Shown here piece by piece: positions 43,691-52,467 of a stretch of 64,000 nucleotides of DNA (its first letter is position 1; each line of letters begins with the position of its first letter). The translations under genes were made by a program, and so were the position numbers. Under the pieces are notes generated by a model. That model was not told where the DNA came from. It did no database searches and worked only from the letters and a program-made list of their open reading frames with translations. This DNA is from JAFKFH01 sp017307375 (GTDB lineage Bacteria; Pseudomonadota; Alphaproteobacteria; Ferrovibrionales; Ferrovibrionaceae), in contig OZ245874.1 in the NCBI GenBank assembly GCA_965229335.1, positions 372,001 to 436,000 on the forward strand, written 5' to 3'.

Positions 43691-44416
43691 ATGAAGCCCG
43701 ATGCCTTCAGCCGCTCGTCGCAACAGCAGCGCATCCTGCTGAAGCTGCGCGAGATGATCCTCAACGGCGAATTGGCGCCGGGGGCCCGGGTTGCCGAAAT
43801 TCCGGTTGCCGAACGCCTCGGCGTGTCGCGCACCCCGGTGCGCTACGCGCTCGGGGTGCTGGCGGGCGAGGGGCTGATCGTCGCGACCGACAACGGCCGC
43901 GGCTTCCTGGTTCGCGGCTTCTCGCTCAAGGACATCATCGACGCCATCGAACTGCGCGGCGTGCTGGAGGGGATGGCCGCCCGGCTGGTGGCCGAGGGCG
44001 GCTGGACCGCAAGCCTGGGCGGGGAACTCGCCCAATGCCTGGAGGAGGGCGAGGCCGTCATCGCCCCCGGCCGGCTGCAAGCCGAATCGGGCGAGCGCTG
44101 GGCCGGAATCAACGAGCGCTTCCACCGGCTGATCGTCCATGCCTGCGGCAGCCAGCCGCTGATCAACGCGGTCATGCTGAACGACAAGCTGCCCTTCGCC
44201 TCGGCCAAGGCGTTTCTGGGCGTCACCCGCGACCCGGCGATCCTGCGGCGGCAATACGAGATCCTGCTGATGGCCCAGCGCCAGCACCAGGCGATCGTCG
44301 AGGCGCTCTCCCAGGGCAAGGGCGCGCGGGCCGAGGGGCTGATGCGCGAGCACGCCCATGCCGCGATCGACAACATCCTGCTGTTCCGCGGCGAGATTCC
44401 GGGGCTGGCGCCCTGA
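43691..44416 (+). CDS. vanR: VanR-like GntR/FadR-family regulator
   Basis: This 241-residue regulator has an N-terminal winged helix (VAEIPVAERLGVSRTPVRYALGVL near residues 36-59, seen as VAERLGVSRTPVRYAL) and a helical FCD domain with likely metal/ligand His residues (FHRLIVHACGS, QRQHQAIVEAL, REHAHAAI). It is divergent from vanA, and each gene has the same VanR operator. It should release DNA on binding vanillate or a like acid. The ATG at 43691 has a clear ribosome site; the upstream in-frame start would run through the operator. Confidence 0.88.
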   Translation: MKPDAFSRSSQQQRILLKLREMILNGELAPGARVAEIPVAERLGVSRTPVRYALGVLAGEGLIVATDNGRGFLVRGFSLKDIIDAIELRGVLEGMAARLVAEGGWTASLGGELAQCLEEGEAVIAPGRLQAESGERWAGINERFHRLIVHACGSQPLINAVMLNDKLPFASAKAFLGVTRDPAILRRQYEILLMAQRQHQAIVEALSQGKGARAEGLMREHAHAAIDNILLFRGEIPGLAP

Positions 44417-44478
44417 GGCTTGTCTCCCGCGCGGTTGCCACGTAAGAACGATTGTGCGGCAACCGAACAGAGGCAGGC

Positions 44479-45264
44479 ATGACCGACGACGGTCCCGAAG
44501 GGGGGCAGGACTCCAAGGAGTTCGTCAATTCGCTGGCGCGCGGCCTGTCGGTCCTGCAGAGCTTCGGGCGCGATGCCCGGCGGATGACGCTGTCGGAAGT
44601 GGCCGAGCGGACGAGCCTGAACCGTGCCGCCGCCCGTCGCTCGCTGCTCACCCTCGTCGAACTCGGGTTCGTCGCCACCGACGGCAAGTATTTCGAGCTG
44701 ACGCCGCGGGTCCTGACGCTCGGCTTCGCCTATCTCTCCTCGCTCGAATTCTGGGAAGCAGCCCGCCCGGTGCTCGACGCGGTCTCGCGCGACCTGGAGG
44801 AGAGCTGCTCGGCGGCGGTGCTCGACGGTGCCGAGATCGTCTATGTCGCGCGCGCCGCGGCCCGCCACCGCCTGCTGTCGATCGCGCTGACGATCGGCAC
44901 GCGGCTGCCGGCCCATGCGACGTCGATGGGCCAGATCCTGCTGGCCGGGCTCGACCAGAAGGCGCTGGACCGCTATTTCGCCGCCGCCGACCTGCGCCGC
45001 TTCACCCCGACCACCCTGACCGCCCGCGCCGAGATCGAGGCGCGGCTGGCGGCCGTGCGGACGGCGGGCCATGTCACGGTCGACCAGGAATTCGAAATCG
45101 GCCTGCGCTCGATCGCCGTGCCGATCCGCCAGCGCGACGGCACGGTGGCCGCGGCGCTCAACGTCTCGACCCATGCCGCGCGCTGCGATCTCGGCCAGAT
45201 GGAAGAACGCTTCCTGCCCCGGCTGCGTCAGGCGGCCGAGGAACTGTCGCGCATCCTCGCCTGA
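44479..45264 (+). CDS. pcaR: IclR-family regulator, PcaR/PcaU/PobR-like
   Basis: This 261-residue IclR-family protein has an N-terminal winged helix (LSEVAERTSLNRAAARRSLLTL). Its effector domain carries the conserved EIGLRSIAVPI segment and a C-terminal RFLPRLRQAAEEL helix. The opening FVNSLARGLSVLQSFG is typical of the PcaR/PobR subgroup that responds to beta-ketoadipate, protocatechuate or 4-hydroxybenzoate. It could control the pca operon, where a candidate site lies at 8921. Its 3' end overlaps the convergent DUF2161 gene by 37 bp. The symbol is tentative. Confidence 0.75.
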   Translation: MTDDGPEGGQDSKEFVNSLARGLSVLQSFGRDARRMTLSEVAERTSLNRAAARRSLLTLVELGFVATDGKYFELTPRVLTLGFAYLSSLEFWEAARPVLDAVSRDLEESCSAAVLDGAEIVYVARAAARHRLLSIALTIGTRLPAHATSMGQILLAGLDQKALDRYFAAADLRRFTPTTLTARAEIEARLAAVRTAGHVTVDQEFEIGLRSIAVPIRQRDGTVAAALNVSTHAARCDLGQMEERFLPRLRQAAEELSRILA

Positions 45265-45920
45265 TCGGGCGGCGGCTGCCAGTGGGCCAGCGCCAGCCGG
45301 CCGGTCTCGGTCAGGCCGTAGACCCCGCGGCTGACCCGTTCGAACCAGCCATAGACATTGTGCTGCAGGATCCCGGCGGCGTCGGCCGCCAGCGGCTTGA
45401 GGTCGCGCGGCCGGCCCGGCGCTGACGCCAGCGCCGCGGCGCAGGCCAGGGCCCGCTGGCGATAGGCGGTCATCACCGGGCTGCGGGTCGATCCGCCGGC
45501 GGTCGGGTCGCCCAGGCGCCGGCGATGCTCGGTCATCAGCCGCGAGCGGCGCTTCAGGTTGGCGCGCGGCTGCCATTGCGCCGGCTCGGCCAGCGCCGCG
45601 ACGCTGCCGCCGGGCGACACCACCAGCAGCCCCAGCCCCAGCCGGCGGCAGAGCTTGATCACCCGGGGATCGCGCTCACGGCCGCGCCCGTTGGCCGAGG
45701 CCGGCACGGCGACCCAGATTTCATCGCAGGCCGGCATGCGGTCGACCGCCTGCAGCACCAGTTCGAGATTGAAGCCGAGCTTGAGCTCGGCGATGACCAG
45801 CAGCGGCGGTTCGCCCTCGCGCAGCGCGACGATGTCGCAATTCCCGATCTCGCCCTTGACGTCGTAGCCGAGCCCTTCCAGGAACCGCTTGACCGGCGCA
45901 TAGAGCGCGGTTTCCGTCAA
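45228..45920 (-). CDS. DUF2161 PD-(D/E)XK nuclease-like protein
   Basis: This 230-residue protein matches the DUF2161 family of predicted PD-(D/E)XK phosphodiesterases. The likely active site is in EIGNCDIVAL (Asp) and IAELKLGF (Glu-x-Lys) at about residues 24-50. A C-terminal winged-helix-like part follows (RGVYGLTETGRLAL). It starts with TTG overlapping the polA stop codon by 4 bp, so it is translated with polA. A DNA-repair role is an inference from that coupling. Confidence 0.82.
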   Translation of the reverse strand: MTETALYAPVKRFLEGLGYDVKGEIGNCDIVALREGEPPLLVIAELKLGFNLELVLQAVDRMPACDEIWVAVPASANGRGRERDPRVIKLCRRLGLGLLVVSPGGSVAALAEPAQWQPRANLKRRSRLMTEHRRRLGDPTAGGSTRSPVMTAYRQRALACAAALASAPGRPRDLKPLAADAAGILQHNVYGWFERVSRGVYGLTETGRLALAHWQPPPDQARMRDSSSAA

Positions 45921-48706
45921 TGGGCGGCGCCCCAGTCGCGGGCCAGGCCGGTCTCGACCGTCAGCGGCACCGACAGCGCGGCGGCCCCCTCCATCACCGA
46001 CTTGACCAGGGCCGCGGTTTCCCCGGCCTCGCCCTCGGGCAGCTCGAACACCAGTTCGTCATGCACCTGCAGCAGCATCCGCGCCTTCAGCCCGGCCCGG
46101 GCCAGGGCACGCGGCAGGCGGTTCATCGCCCGCTTGATGATGTCGGCCGCCGAGCCCTGGATCGGCGCGTTGATCGCCGCGCGTTCCTGGAAGGCGCGCT
46201 CGGCCGGGTTCTTCGAATTGATGCCCGACAGCCAGCAGCGCCGGCCGAAGATCGTCGAGACGAAGCCGTTCTCGTGCGCCTCGGTCTTGGTGCGGTCCAT
46301 ATAGGCGCGGATGCCCGGGAAACGCTGGAAATAGGCATCGATGAAACCGGCGGCCTCGCGCTGGGGGATGCCCAGCTGCTGGCTGAGGCCGAAGGCCGAC
46401 ATGCCGTAGATGATGCCGAAATTGATCGCCTTGGCCCGTCGGCGGACCATCGCATCCATCCCCTCGATCGGCACGTCGAAGACCTGGCTTGCGGTCAGGG
46501 CATGGATGTCGATGCCGGCGGCGAAGGCATCCTTCAGCGCCGCGATATCGGCGATATGGGCGAGCAGGCGCAGCTCGATCTGCGAATAGTCGGCCGACAG
46601 CAGCAGATGGCCCGGGGCGGCGACGAACGCGTTGCGGATCTTGCGCCCTTCCTCGGTGCGGATCGGGATGTTCTGCAGGTTCGGATCCGACGACGACAGG
46701 CGTCCGGTCGAGGTCGCGGCGAGCGCGTAGGAGGTATGGACGCGTCCGGTCTCGGGGCTCATCGCGTCGCGCAGGGCGTCGGTGTAGGTGCCCTTCAGCT
46801 TGGACAGCTGCCGCCAGTCGAGGATCACCTTCGGCAGCTCGTGTCCCTGCGCGGCCAGCGTCTCCAGCACGTCGGCCGCGGTGCCGTAGGCGCCGGTCTT
46901 GGTCTTCTTGGCCCCGGCCAGCGACATCTTGTCGAACAGGATCTCGCCGAGCTGCTTGGGCGACCCCAGGTTGAAGGTCTCGCCCGCCAGTTCATGGGCG
47001 CGGCGCTCCAGCTCGGCCATGCGCTGGGCGAAGTCGGTCGACAGCCGGATCAGCGCGTCGCGGTCGACGACGATGCCGGCCGCCTCCATCCCGGCGATGA
47101 CGCCGGCCAGCGGGCGCTCGATCGTCTCGTAGAGGCCGGTCAGCCTTTCGGCCAGCAGGCGCGGCTTCAGCACCCGGTGCAGCCGCAGGGTGATGTCGGC
47201 ATCCTCGGCCGCGTAGGCCAGCGCCTTGTCCATCGGCACCCGGTCGAAGGTGATGCGCGCCTTGCCGGTGCCGGTGACGGAATCGTAGCTGATGCACTGA
47301 TGGTCGAGATGCAGCCGCGCCAGCTCGTCCATCCCGTGGCCGTGGCGGCCGCCGTCCAGCACGTAGGAAATCAGCATGGTGTCGTCATAGGGCGCCACGA
47401 CGGCGCCGTGACGGCCCAGCATCACCATGTCGTATTTCAGGTTCTGCCCGACCTTCAGGATCGCCGGATCGGCCAGCATGTCCTGGAGCAGCCCGACCGC
47501 GGTCGCCGCGTCGAGCTGTGGCTGCACCCGCTGGCCGAAATCGTCGACATGGTTGACCGGGATGTAGCAGGCCTCGCCCGGGGCGGTCGACAGCGAGATG
47601 CCGACCAGCGTCGCCTTCATCGGTTCGAGCGACGTGGTCTCGGTATCGACGGCGACCAGCCCGGTTGCCCGGGCCCGCGCGATCCAGCCCTGCAGCGCGG
47701 TCTCGTCCAGCACCAGCGCATAATTCTGCGTCACCGCCTCGACCGTCTCGGCCGTCGCCTGGACCGGTAGTTCCGGGCGCGATTCGACGACGGCGGCGGC
47801 GCCGAACTGGGATTCGATGCGCCGGCGCAGGGTCGAGAATTCCATCAGGTCGCAGAAGGCCAGGATCGTCGCCGCGACCGGCGGATGCAGGGTCAGCGCG
47901 TCGAGGTCGACGTCGAGCGGCACGTCGTCGCGCAGGGTGACGAGCTGCTTGGACAGCCGCGCCTTGTCGGCATGGGCGATCAGGCTTTCGCGCCGCTTCG
48001 GCTGCTTGATCTCGGCCGCCCGCTCCAGCAGCGTTTCCAGGTTGCCATAGGTGTTGATCAGCTCGGCCGCCGTCTTCACGCCGATCCCGGGCACGCCCGG
48101 CACGTTGTCCGAACTGTCGCCGGCCAGCGCCTGGACATCGACGACGCGCTCGGGCGCGACGCCGAATTTTTCCCGCACCTCGGGCTCGCCGATCGGCTTG
48201 TCCTTCATCGGGTCGTGCAGGCGCACGCCGTTGCCGACCAGCTGCATCAGGTCCTTGTCGGACGAGATGACGACGACTTCCATGCCGGCGGCGACGCCCT
48301 GCCGGGCCAGGGTGGCGATCACGTCGTCGGCCTCGAATCCCTCCCGCTCCAGGCAGGGCAGGCCGAAGGCGCGCGTGGCGTCGCGCATCAGCGGGAATTG
48401 CGGCACCAGGTCTTCCGGCGGTTCCGACCGGTTGGCCTTGTAGAGATCGTAGAGTTCGTTGCGGAAGGTTCCGCCCTTCGGGTCGAAGACGACCGCCATA
48501 TGCGTCGCCTGCCCCGCCTGCCGCGCCTGTTCGAGCAGGCGGTTGATCATGTTGCAGAACCCGGCGACGGCGCCGATCGGCAGGCCGTCGGACTTGCGGG
48601 TCAGCGGCGGCAGGGCGTGATAGGCGCGGAAGATGTAGCCCGAGCCGTCGATCAGATACAGGCGGTGGGCGGCCGGCTTGGCCTCGGTCGCGGGGGTGTC
48701 GGTCAT
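45917..48706 (-). CDS. polA: DNA polymerase I
   Basis: PolA fills gaps and removes RNA primers in repair and replication. The 929-residue protein has the N-terminal 5'-3' exonuclease (LIDGSGYIFRAYHALP) and GDSSDNVPGVPGIGVKTAAEL. The proofreading 3'-5' exonuclease has intact acidic residues in VAVDTETTSLEPM. The polymerase domain has motifs A (LLSADYSQIELR), B (RRRAKAINFGIIYGMS) and C (LLQVHDELVFE). The ATG at 48706 is preferred to an earlier one. DUF2161 is coupled to it. Confidence 0.97.
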   Translation of the reverse strand: MTDTPATEAKPAAHRLYLIDGSGYIFRAYHALPPLTRKSDGLPIGAVAGFCNMINRLLEQARQAGQATHMAVVFDPKGGTFRNELYDLYKANRSEPPEDLVPQFPLMRDATRAFGLPCLEREGFEADDVIATLARQGVAAGMEVVVISSDKDLMQLVGNGVRLHDPMKDKPIGEPEVREKFGVAPERVVDVQALAGDSSDNVPGVPGIGVKTAAELINTYGNLETLLERAAEIKQPKRRESLIAHADKARLSKQLVTLRDDVPLDVDLDALTLHPPVAATILAFCDLMEFSTLRRRIESQFGAAAVVESRPELPVQATAETVEAVTQNYALVLDETALQGWIARARATGLVAVDTETTSLEPMKATLVGISLSTAPGEACYIPVNHVDDFGQRVQPQLDAATAVGLLQDMLADPAILKVGQNLKYDMVMLGRHGAVVAPYDDTMLISYVLDGGRHGHGMDELARLHLDHQCISYDSVTGTGKARITFDRVPMDKALAYAAEDADITLRLHRVLKPRLLAERLTGLYETIERPLAGVIAGMEAAGIVVDRDALIRLSTDFAQRMAELERRAHELAGETFNLGSPKQLGEILFDKMSLAGAKKTKTGAYGTAADVLETLAAQGHELPKVILDWRQLSKLKGTYTDALRDAMSPETGRVHTSYALAATSTGRLSSSDPNLQNIPIRTEEGRKIRNAFVAAPGHLLLSADYSQIELRLLAHIADIAALKDAFAAGIDIHALTASQVFDVPIEGMDAMVRRRAKAINFGIIYGMSAFGLSQQLGIPQREAAGFIDAYFQRFPGIRAYMDRTKTEAHENGFVSTIFGRRCWLSGINSKNPAERAFQERAAINAPIQGSAADIIKRAMNRLPRALARAGLKARMLLQVHDELVFELPEGEAGETAALVKSVMEGAAALSVPLTVETGLARDWGAAH

Positions 48707-48750
48707 GGCCGGGACGATGGCAGAGCCCGCGCCCCGCGGCAAGCTTCGCT

Positions 48751-49125
48751 CTAGCAGTGCACCTGGTCGATCCGGTGGACGCGGGCGAACAGGTCATGGG
48801 CGCGGCGGGCGATGCGCACGAAGCGCATCGGCAGCACGTTGCCGGGATCGTCGATCGGGGCGACGTGATGGTCGTTGACCATCAGCGGCTCATGACCGGC
48901 GGCGGCTGCCGCCTCTTCCTCCTCGGCCGCCTTGCGGGCGAGCACCCAGGCCATCACGCTGACCAGCCGCGAGGTGGTGCGCATCGATTCGATGGTCAGG
49001 AGACAGGCATCCGAGCGTGAGAGCTGGTGGCGGTCGCGCGGCTCGCCGACGGCCGCATAATCGCGGGCATCTTCCAGCAGAACCATCGTCTCGTTGTAGA
49101 GCCGGTCGACGAAGACTGACTGCAT
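48751..49125 (-). CDS. DUF1465 family protein
   Basis: This protein of about 124 residues resembles alphaproteobacterial DUF1465 proteins. An N-terminal helix (VDRLYNETMVLLEDARDY) and the segments CLLTIESMRTTSRLVSVMAWVLARKA are characteristic. The family is small, helical and of unknown role. The ATG at 49125 has a gagg site 8 bases upstream. The longer form starting at 49200 lacks one, so it is less likely. It lies 44 bp before polA on the same strand. Confidence 0.7.
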   Translation of the reverse strand: MQSVFVDRLYNETMVLLEDARDYAAVGEPRDRHQLSRSDACLLTIESMRTTSRLVSVMAWVLARKAAEEEEAAAAAGHEPLMVNDHHVAPIDDPGNVLPMRFVRIARRAHDLFARVHRIDQVHC

Positions 49126-49206
49126 CGAATGGACCTCACGACTGTCCAGGACCCAAGCGTCACCCGTGAGCGCGCCCAGCGTCAACAGGGTTTTGGTCAT
49201 GAAACG

Positions 49207-49839
49207 TCAATCTTGCTGACTTGGATCCCGCACCGCGGTAGCACCGTCCGGAAGGCTGTACGTCAGTGTCAGTTCCTCGCGGTGGCCGGCCACCGCCGGA
49301 CCGTAGGACAGCGTCGCGCCCCGGCCCTGACCGTCGGTCAGGATGACCAGCCTGGTCCCGTCGGGGAAGGCCTGGTCGACCAGCAGTCCCAGCCGGTTTT
49401 CGCCGTAGGAGGCGAGGTGGTCGCGCAACAGCACCGCCGCCTCGGCCAGTTCGCCGGGCATGGCCTCGTCCAGCGGCCAGGCCAGCGTGATCCGAACGAG
49501 CCCCCGCCGGGGGTCGATAAGCCAGTTGCCCAGGGCATCGCCGCCGGCGGGGAACGGCGCGGCAAGCCGGGCCGACAGCCGGGTCCGGCCGGCTGCGTCG
49601 ACGGTGCGTTCGACCGCCACGGCGCCGAAATCGCCGGCGACGGCGCGGCGCAGGGCGGCCTCGTCCATACCGAAGCGCGCCGAACGGAAACCGTCGATCG
49701 GCGCGGCCGCCCGGGTCGCGCCGGGGCGGCGCCCGCCGGTCCCGGCGACCGCTTCATCGACGTTGCCGCCATGGCCCTGGCCCCAGGCGGGGCAGACGAA
49801 CAGGACGCAGGCGATGAGGGTAACGAAGCCTCTGGTCAT
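49207..49839 (-). CDS. Exported protein of unknown function
   Basis: This 210-residue protein has a clear signal peptide (TRGFVTLIACVLFVCPAWG, cut near WGQ). The mature part holds an FRSARFGMDEAALRRAV motif like that of small periplasmic proteins with a DNA-uptake or lipoprotein-like helix. The rest is beta-rich sequence (RLVILTDGQGRGATLSYG). I do not recognise the family. The ATG at 49839 has a ggagg site. The stop lies 81 bp before the start of the DUF1465 gene. It is divergent from the SCO1 gene. Confidence 0.6.
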   Translation of the reverse strand: MTRGFVTLIACVLFVCPAWGQGHGGNVDEAVAGTGGRRPGATRAAAPIDGFRSARFGMDEAALRRAVAGDFGAVAVERTVDAAGRTRLSARLAAPFPAGGDALGNWLIDPRRGLVRITLAWPLDEAMPGELAEAAVLLRDHLASYGENRLGLLVDQAFPDGTRLVILTDGQGRGATLSYGPAVAGHREELTLTYSLPDGATAVRDPSQQD

Positions 49840-49892
49840 CGCCGCCATCCTCCGCAACGATGTCCGCCGGTCAATCGCTTTCGGGGGTCAGA

Positions 49893-50450
49893 ATGGGACG
49901 CTGGATCCGTCGGGCACTGCTGATGCTGCTGCCGGCCCTGATCATGCCCGCGGCGGCGCAGGACCTGAAGATCGGTGGTCCATTCGCGCTGATCGACCAG
50001 GATGGCCGCCCGGTGACCGACGCCGATTTTCGCGGCCGGCCGCTGCTGGTCTATTTCGGCTTGACCTATTGCCCCGACATCTGCCCGACCGACCTCGCCG
50101 TCATCGCCGAGACGATGGGCCAGCTCGGCCCGGCCGCCGACGGCGTCCAGGCGCTGTTCGTCACCGTCGATCCCGAGCGCGACACGCCCGCCCAGTTGCG
50201 CGACTATACCGCCCTGTTCGATCGGCGCATCCGCGGCCTGACCGGCGATGTGAAAGCGGTCGCGGCTGCCGCCCGCGCCTATCGCGTCACCTACGCGAAA
50301 TACGATATCCAGGGGCCGCTCGATTACCGCATGGACCATTCCGCCTACATCTACCTGATGAATCGCGACGGTCGTTTCGTGGCGCGCTTTCCGCAGGGCA
50401 CGGCGCCCGAAACCCTCGCCGACGCGCTGCGCGCCCAGCTCGGGTCCTGA
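49893..50450 (+). CDS. SCO1/SenC-family copper chaperone
   Basis: This 185-residue exported protein belongs to the SCO1/SenC family, which delivers copper to the CuA site of cytochrome c oxidase. A signal or anchor segment is at residues 7-23. The copper site Cys pair is in YCPDICP near residue 62, and the distal His is in MDHSAYIYL near residue 150. LVYFGLTYCPDICPTDL and FVTVDPERDTP are family hallmarks. No oxidase genes are in the window. The ATG at 49893 is chosen by the signal peptide. Confidence 0.92.
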   Translation: MGRWIRRALLMLLPALIMPAAAQDLKIGGPFALIDQDGRPVTDADFRGRPLLVYFGLTYCPDICPTDLAVIAETMGQLGPAADGVQALFVTVDPERDTPAQLRDYTALFDRRIRGLTGDVKAVAAAARAYRVTYAKYDIQGPLDYRMDHSAYIYLMNRDGRFVARFPQGTAPETLADALRAQLGS

Positions 50451-50534
50451 CGCCGTTGACGTCCGGAACCGAACTGCCCGGGACGCGGTTTTCGCCCCAT
50501 CGCCCAGACGTTCCTTTTCGCGATGGAGGCAGGA

Positions 50535-50609
50535 ATGCGGTATCTGTTGCTATGGCTGCTCGGCGTGCCGATCCCGGTACTGATCCTGATCTATTTCCTG
50601 TTCCGCTGA
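50535..50609 (+). CDS. 24-residue small membrane protein
   Basis: This short gene encodes 24 residues that form a single hydrophobic helix starting MRYLLLWLLG with the central motif GVPIP and ending FLFR. It has a strong ribosome site (ggaggcagg) and its own ATG and TGA. Small proteins with a GVPIP core are common in proteobacteria and are thought to be membrane-embedded, with no settled function. It lies 85 bp after the SCO1 gene and 4 bp before the YihY gene, so it may be co-transcribed with the latter. Confidence 0.7.
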   Translation: MRYLLLWLLGVPIPVLILIYFLFR

Positions 50610-50613
50610 TCGC

Positions 50614-51537
50614 GTGCCGGTGCCTGCCGCCTTGCGGAATTTTGCCGTGACGGCGGGGCACCGTCCGTTGTGGCGGCGCATCCCCGGGCGCACCGGCGCC
50701 GTGCTGTGGCGGGCCACCAAGGCCTTCGTCGCCCATGACGGCCTCGAACTGTCCGGCCACATGGCCTTCACCGCGATCCTGGCGCTGTTTCCCTTCCTGA
50801 TCTTCCTGACCGCGCTGGCCGGTTTCGTCGGCGACGCGACGATGGCCGAACGCTTCGTTTCGTTCATGCTGGAATTCGGCCCCGGCCCGGTCACCGACGT
50901 GCTGGCGCCGGTGGTGCGCGACGTGCTGACCCAGCAGCGCGGCGACATCCTCACCGTCGGTATCGTCCTGGCGCTGTGGACCGCGTCGAGCGGGGTCGAG
51001 GCATTGCGGCTGCTGCTCAACCGGTCCTACGGGGTGGTCGAGGACCGCCCGATCTGGAAACTGCGGCTGCAGAGCGTGATGCTGGTCCTGGTCGGGGCGA
51101 TCTTCGCCCTGCTGATCTCGGTGATCATCGTGCTCGGCCCGGTGATCTGGCATCTGCTGGAACGGTTTTCCGCGGTCAGCCCGTTCAAGGAGGATCTGTG
51201 GTTCCTCGCCCGCTACGGCTTCGCTTCGGTGATGCTGATCGTCGGGCTGTCGGCGCTGCACCGGCTGTTGCCGCGCCGGCGCAAGCCGATGGCCCAGCTG
51301 TGGCCGGGCGTGATCCTGACCTGCGTGGTGTGGCTGCTGGTCGCCGCGGCCTTCTCGATCTACGTCACCAAGCTTGCGACCTACAGCGTGACCTACGGCA
51401 GCCTGGGCGGCGTGATCGCGACGCTGATCTTCTTCTATGTCACGGCGATCATCTTCGCCTTCGGCGCCGAGGTGAACGGCGCGCTGTTCCCCGGCCCTAG
51501 AGATCCCGCCGCAGATAGGTCAGTACCCCGCCGCTGA
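50614..51537 (+). CDS. YihY/BrkB-family inner-membrane protein
   Basis: This 307-residue protein has an N-terminal cytoplasmic part and six membrane helices. Family features are GHMAFTAILALFPFLIFLTALAGF, the FAS-like turn around WTASSGVEALRLLLNRSYG and the helix SVTYGSLGGVIATLIFFYVTAIIFAFGAEVN near the C-terminus. Once annotated as RNase BN, the family is now regarded as a transporter-like membrane protein. The start is GTG. Its 3' end overlaps the convergent acetyltransferase gene by 41 bp. Confidence 0.9.
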   Translation: MPVPAALRNFAVTAGHRPLWRRIPGRTGAVLWRATKAFVAHDGLELSGHMAFTAILALFPFLIFLTALAGFVGDATMAERFVSFMLEFGPGPVTDVLAPVVRDVLTQQRGDILTVGIVLALWTASSGVEALRLLLNRSYGVVEDRPIWKLRLQSVMLVLVGAIFALLISVIIVLGPVIWHLLERFSAVSPFKEDLWFLARYGFASVMLIVGLSALHRLLPRRRKPMAQLWPGVILTCVVWLLVAAAFSIYVTKLATYSVTYGSLGGVIATLIFFYVTAIIFAFGAEVNGALFPGPRDPAADRSVPRR

Positions 51538-51916
51538 GATAGCCGCGCCGCTCGAATTCGACGACGAAGCCGCGCGCCAGGTAATAATCGCGCGCGGCGG
51601 CGGCCATCGTGTTGACGGTGAGAAAGGCCAGGCCGATGTCGCGGCAATGGGCCGCCGCCGCGTCGAGGAGCCGTCGGCCCAGCCCCTGACCGCGATGGCC
51701 CGGCGCGACGTAGAACAGATCGATGAAGCCGCCGCCGGCGTGGCCGAAGCCCGTCAGCCCCGCCACCAGCCCGTCGCCGTCGGCCAGGAAGAAGGCGAAG
51801 GGCTGCGGGGCGGGATCGCCGGTGCCCGCCGCCTCGCCGGCCTGCAGGCCGCGGATCAGGAAATCGAGTTGCGGGCCGGTCGCCCGTTCCTGCGCGATCA
51901 GCCGCAGGTCAGTCAC
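51497..51916 (-). CDS. GNAT-family N-acetyltransferase
   Basis: This protein of about 139 residues is a GNAT acetyltransferase. The acetyl-CoA site RGQGLGRRLLDAA is near residue 88, following the strand FIDLFYVAPGHRG. The substrate cannot be told. I place the start at GTG 51916, overlapping the yajQ stop by 8 bp. The longer frame upstream of it lies inside yajQ and has no conserved residues. It converges on the YihY gene. Confidence 0.8.
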   Translation of the reverse strand: MTDLRLIAQERATGPQLDFLIRGLQAGEAAGTGDPAPQPFAFFLADGDGLVAGLTGFGHAGGGFIDLFYVAPGHRGQGLGRRLLDAAAAHCRDIGLAFLTVNTMAAAARDYYLARGFVVEFERRGYLSGGVLTYLRRDL

Positions 51917-52394
51917 GGAAATTGTCGTATTGCAGCGGCATCTCGATATCCATGCCCTTGACATGCGCGATCGCCGCCTGCAGGTCGTCGCGCTGCTTGC
52001 CGGTGACGCGCAGCTCGTCACCCTGGATCGAGGCCTGGACCTTCAGCTTCGAATCCTTCAGCGACTTGACGATCTTCTTGGCCAGCTCCTTGTCGATGCC
52101 CTGCTTGACGACCACGACCTGGCGCACGGTGTTGCCCGACGCCTTCTCCTCGTCCTTCCATTCCAGGCAGCCGGGATCGAGCTTGCGGCGCACGAAATAG
52201 CCCTTCAGCAATTCCTGCATCTGCTTCAGCTTGAGCTGGTCGTCGGCGTTGATCGTGATGGTTTCGTCCTTGCGCTCGATCGTGCATTTCGACCCCTTGA
52301 AATCGAAGCGCGTGCCGACCTCGCGCACCACGCCCTGGACGGCGTTGTCGACCTCGGCGAGGTCGGTCTTGGAAACGATGTCGAAGCTCGGCAT
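51909..52394 (-). CDS. yajQ: YajQ-family nucleotide-binding protein
   Basis: This 161-residue protein is the YajQ (DUF520) family, normal in length. It shows the opening PSFDIVSKTDLAEVDNA, an FDFKGSK strand, and a TGKQRDDLQAAI segment near the end. YajQ-type proteins bind nucleotides; in Xanthomonas a relative binds cyclic di-GMP. A diguanylate cyclase is encoded earlier in the window, but no direct link is shown. The ATG at 52394 is used. Confidence 0.93.
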   Translation of the reverse strand: MPSFDIVSKTDLAEVDNAVQGVVREVGTRFDFKGSKCTIERKDETITINADDQLKLKQMQELLKGYFVRRKLDPGCLEWKDEEKASGNTVRQVVVVKQGIDKELAKKIVKSLKDSKLKVQASIQGDELRVTGKQRDDLQAAIAHVKGMDIEMPLQYDNFRD

Positions 52395-52467
52395 GGCGAT
52401 CACTCCCGGGTCGAAATTGCGGGCGCGACCATAGCGCAACTCGGCCGCCTTGCACTAGAATCGCGCC

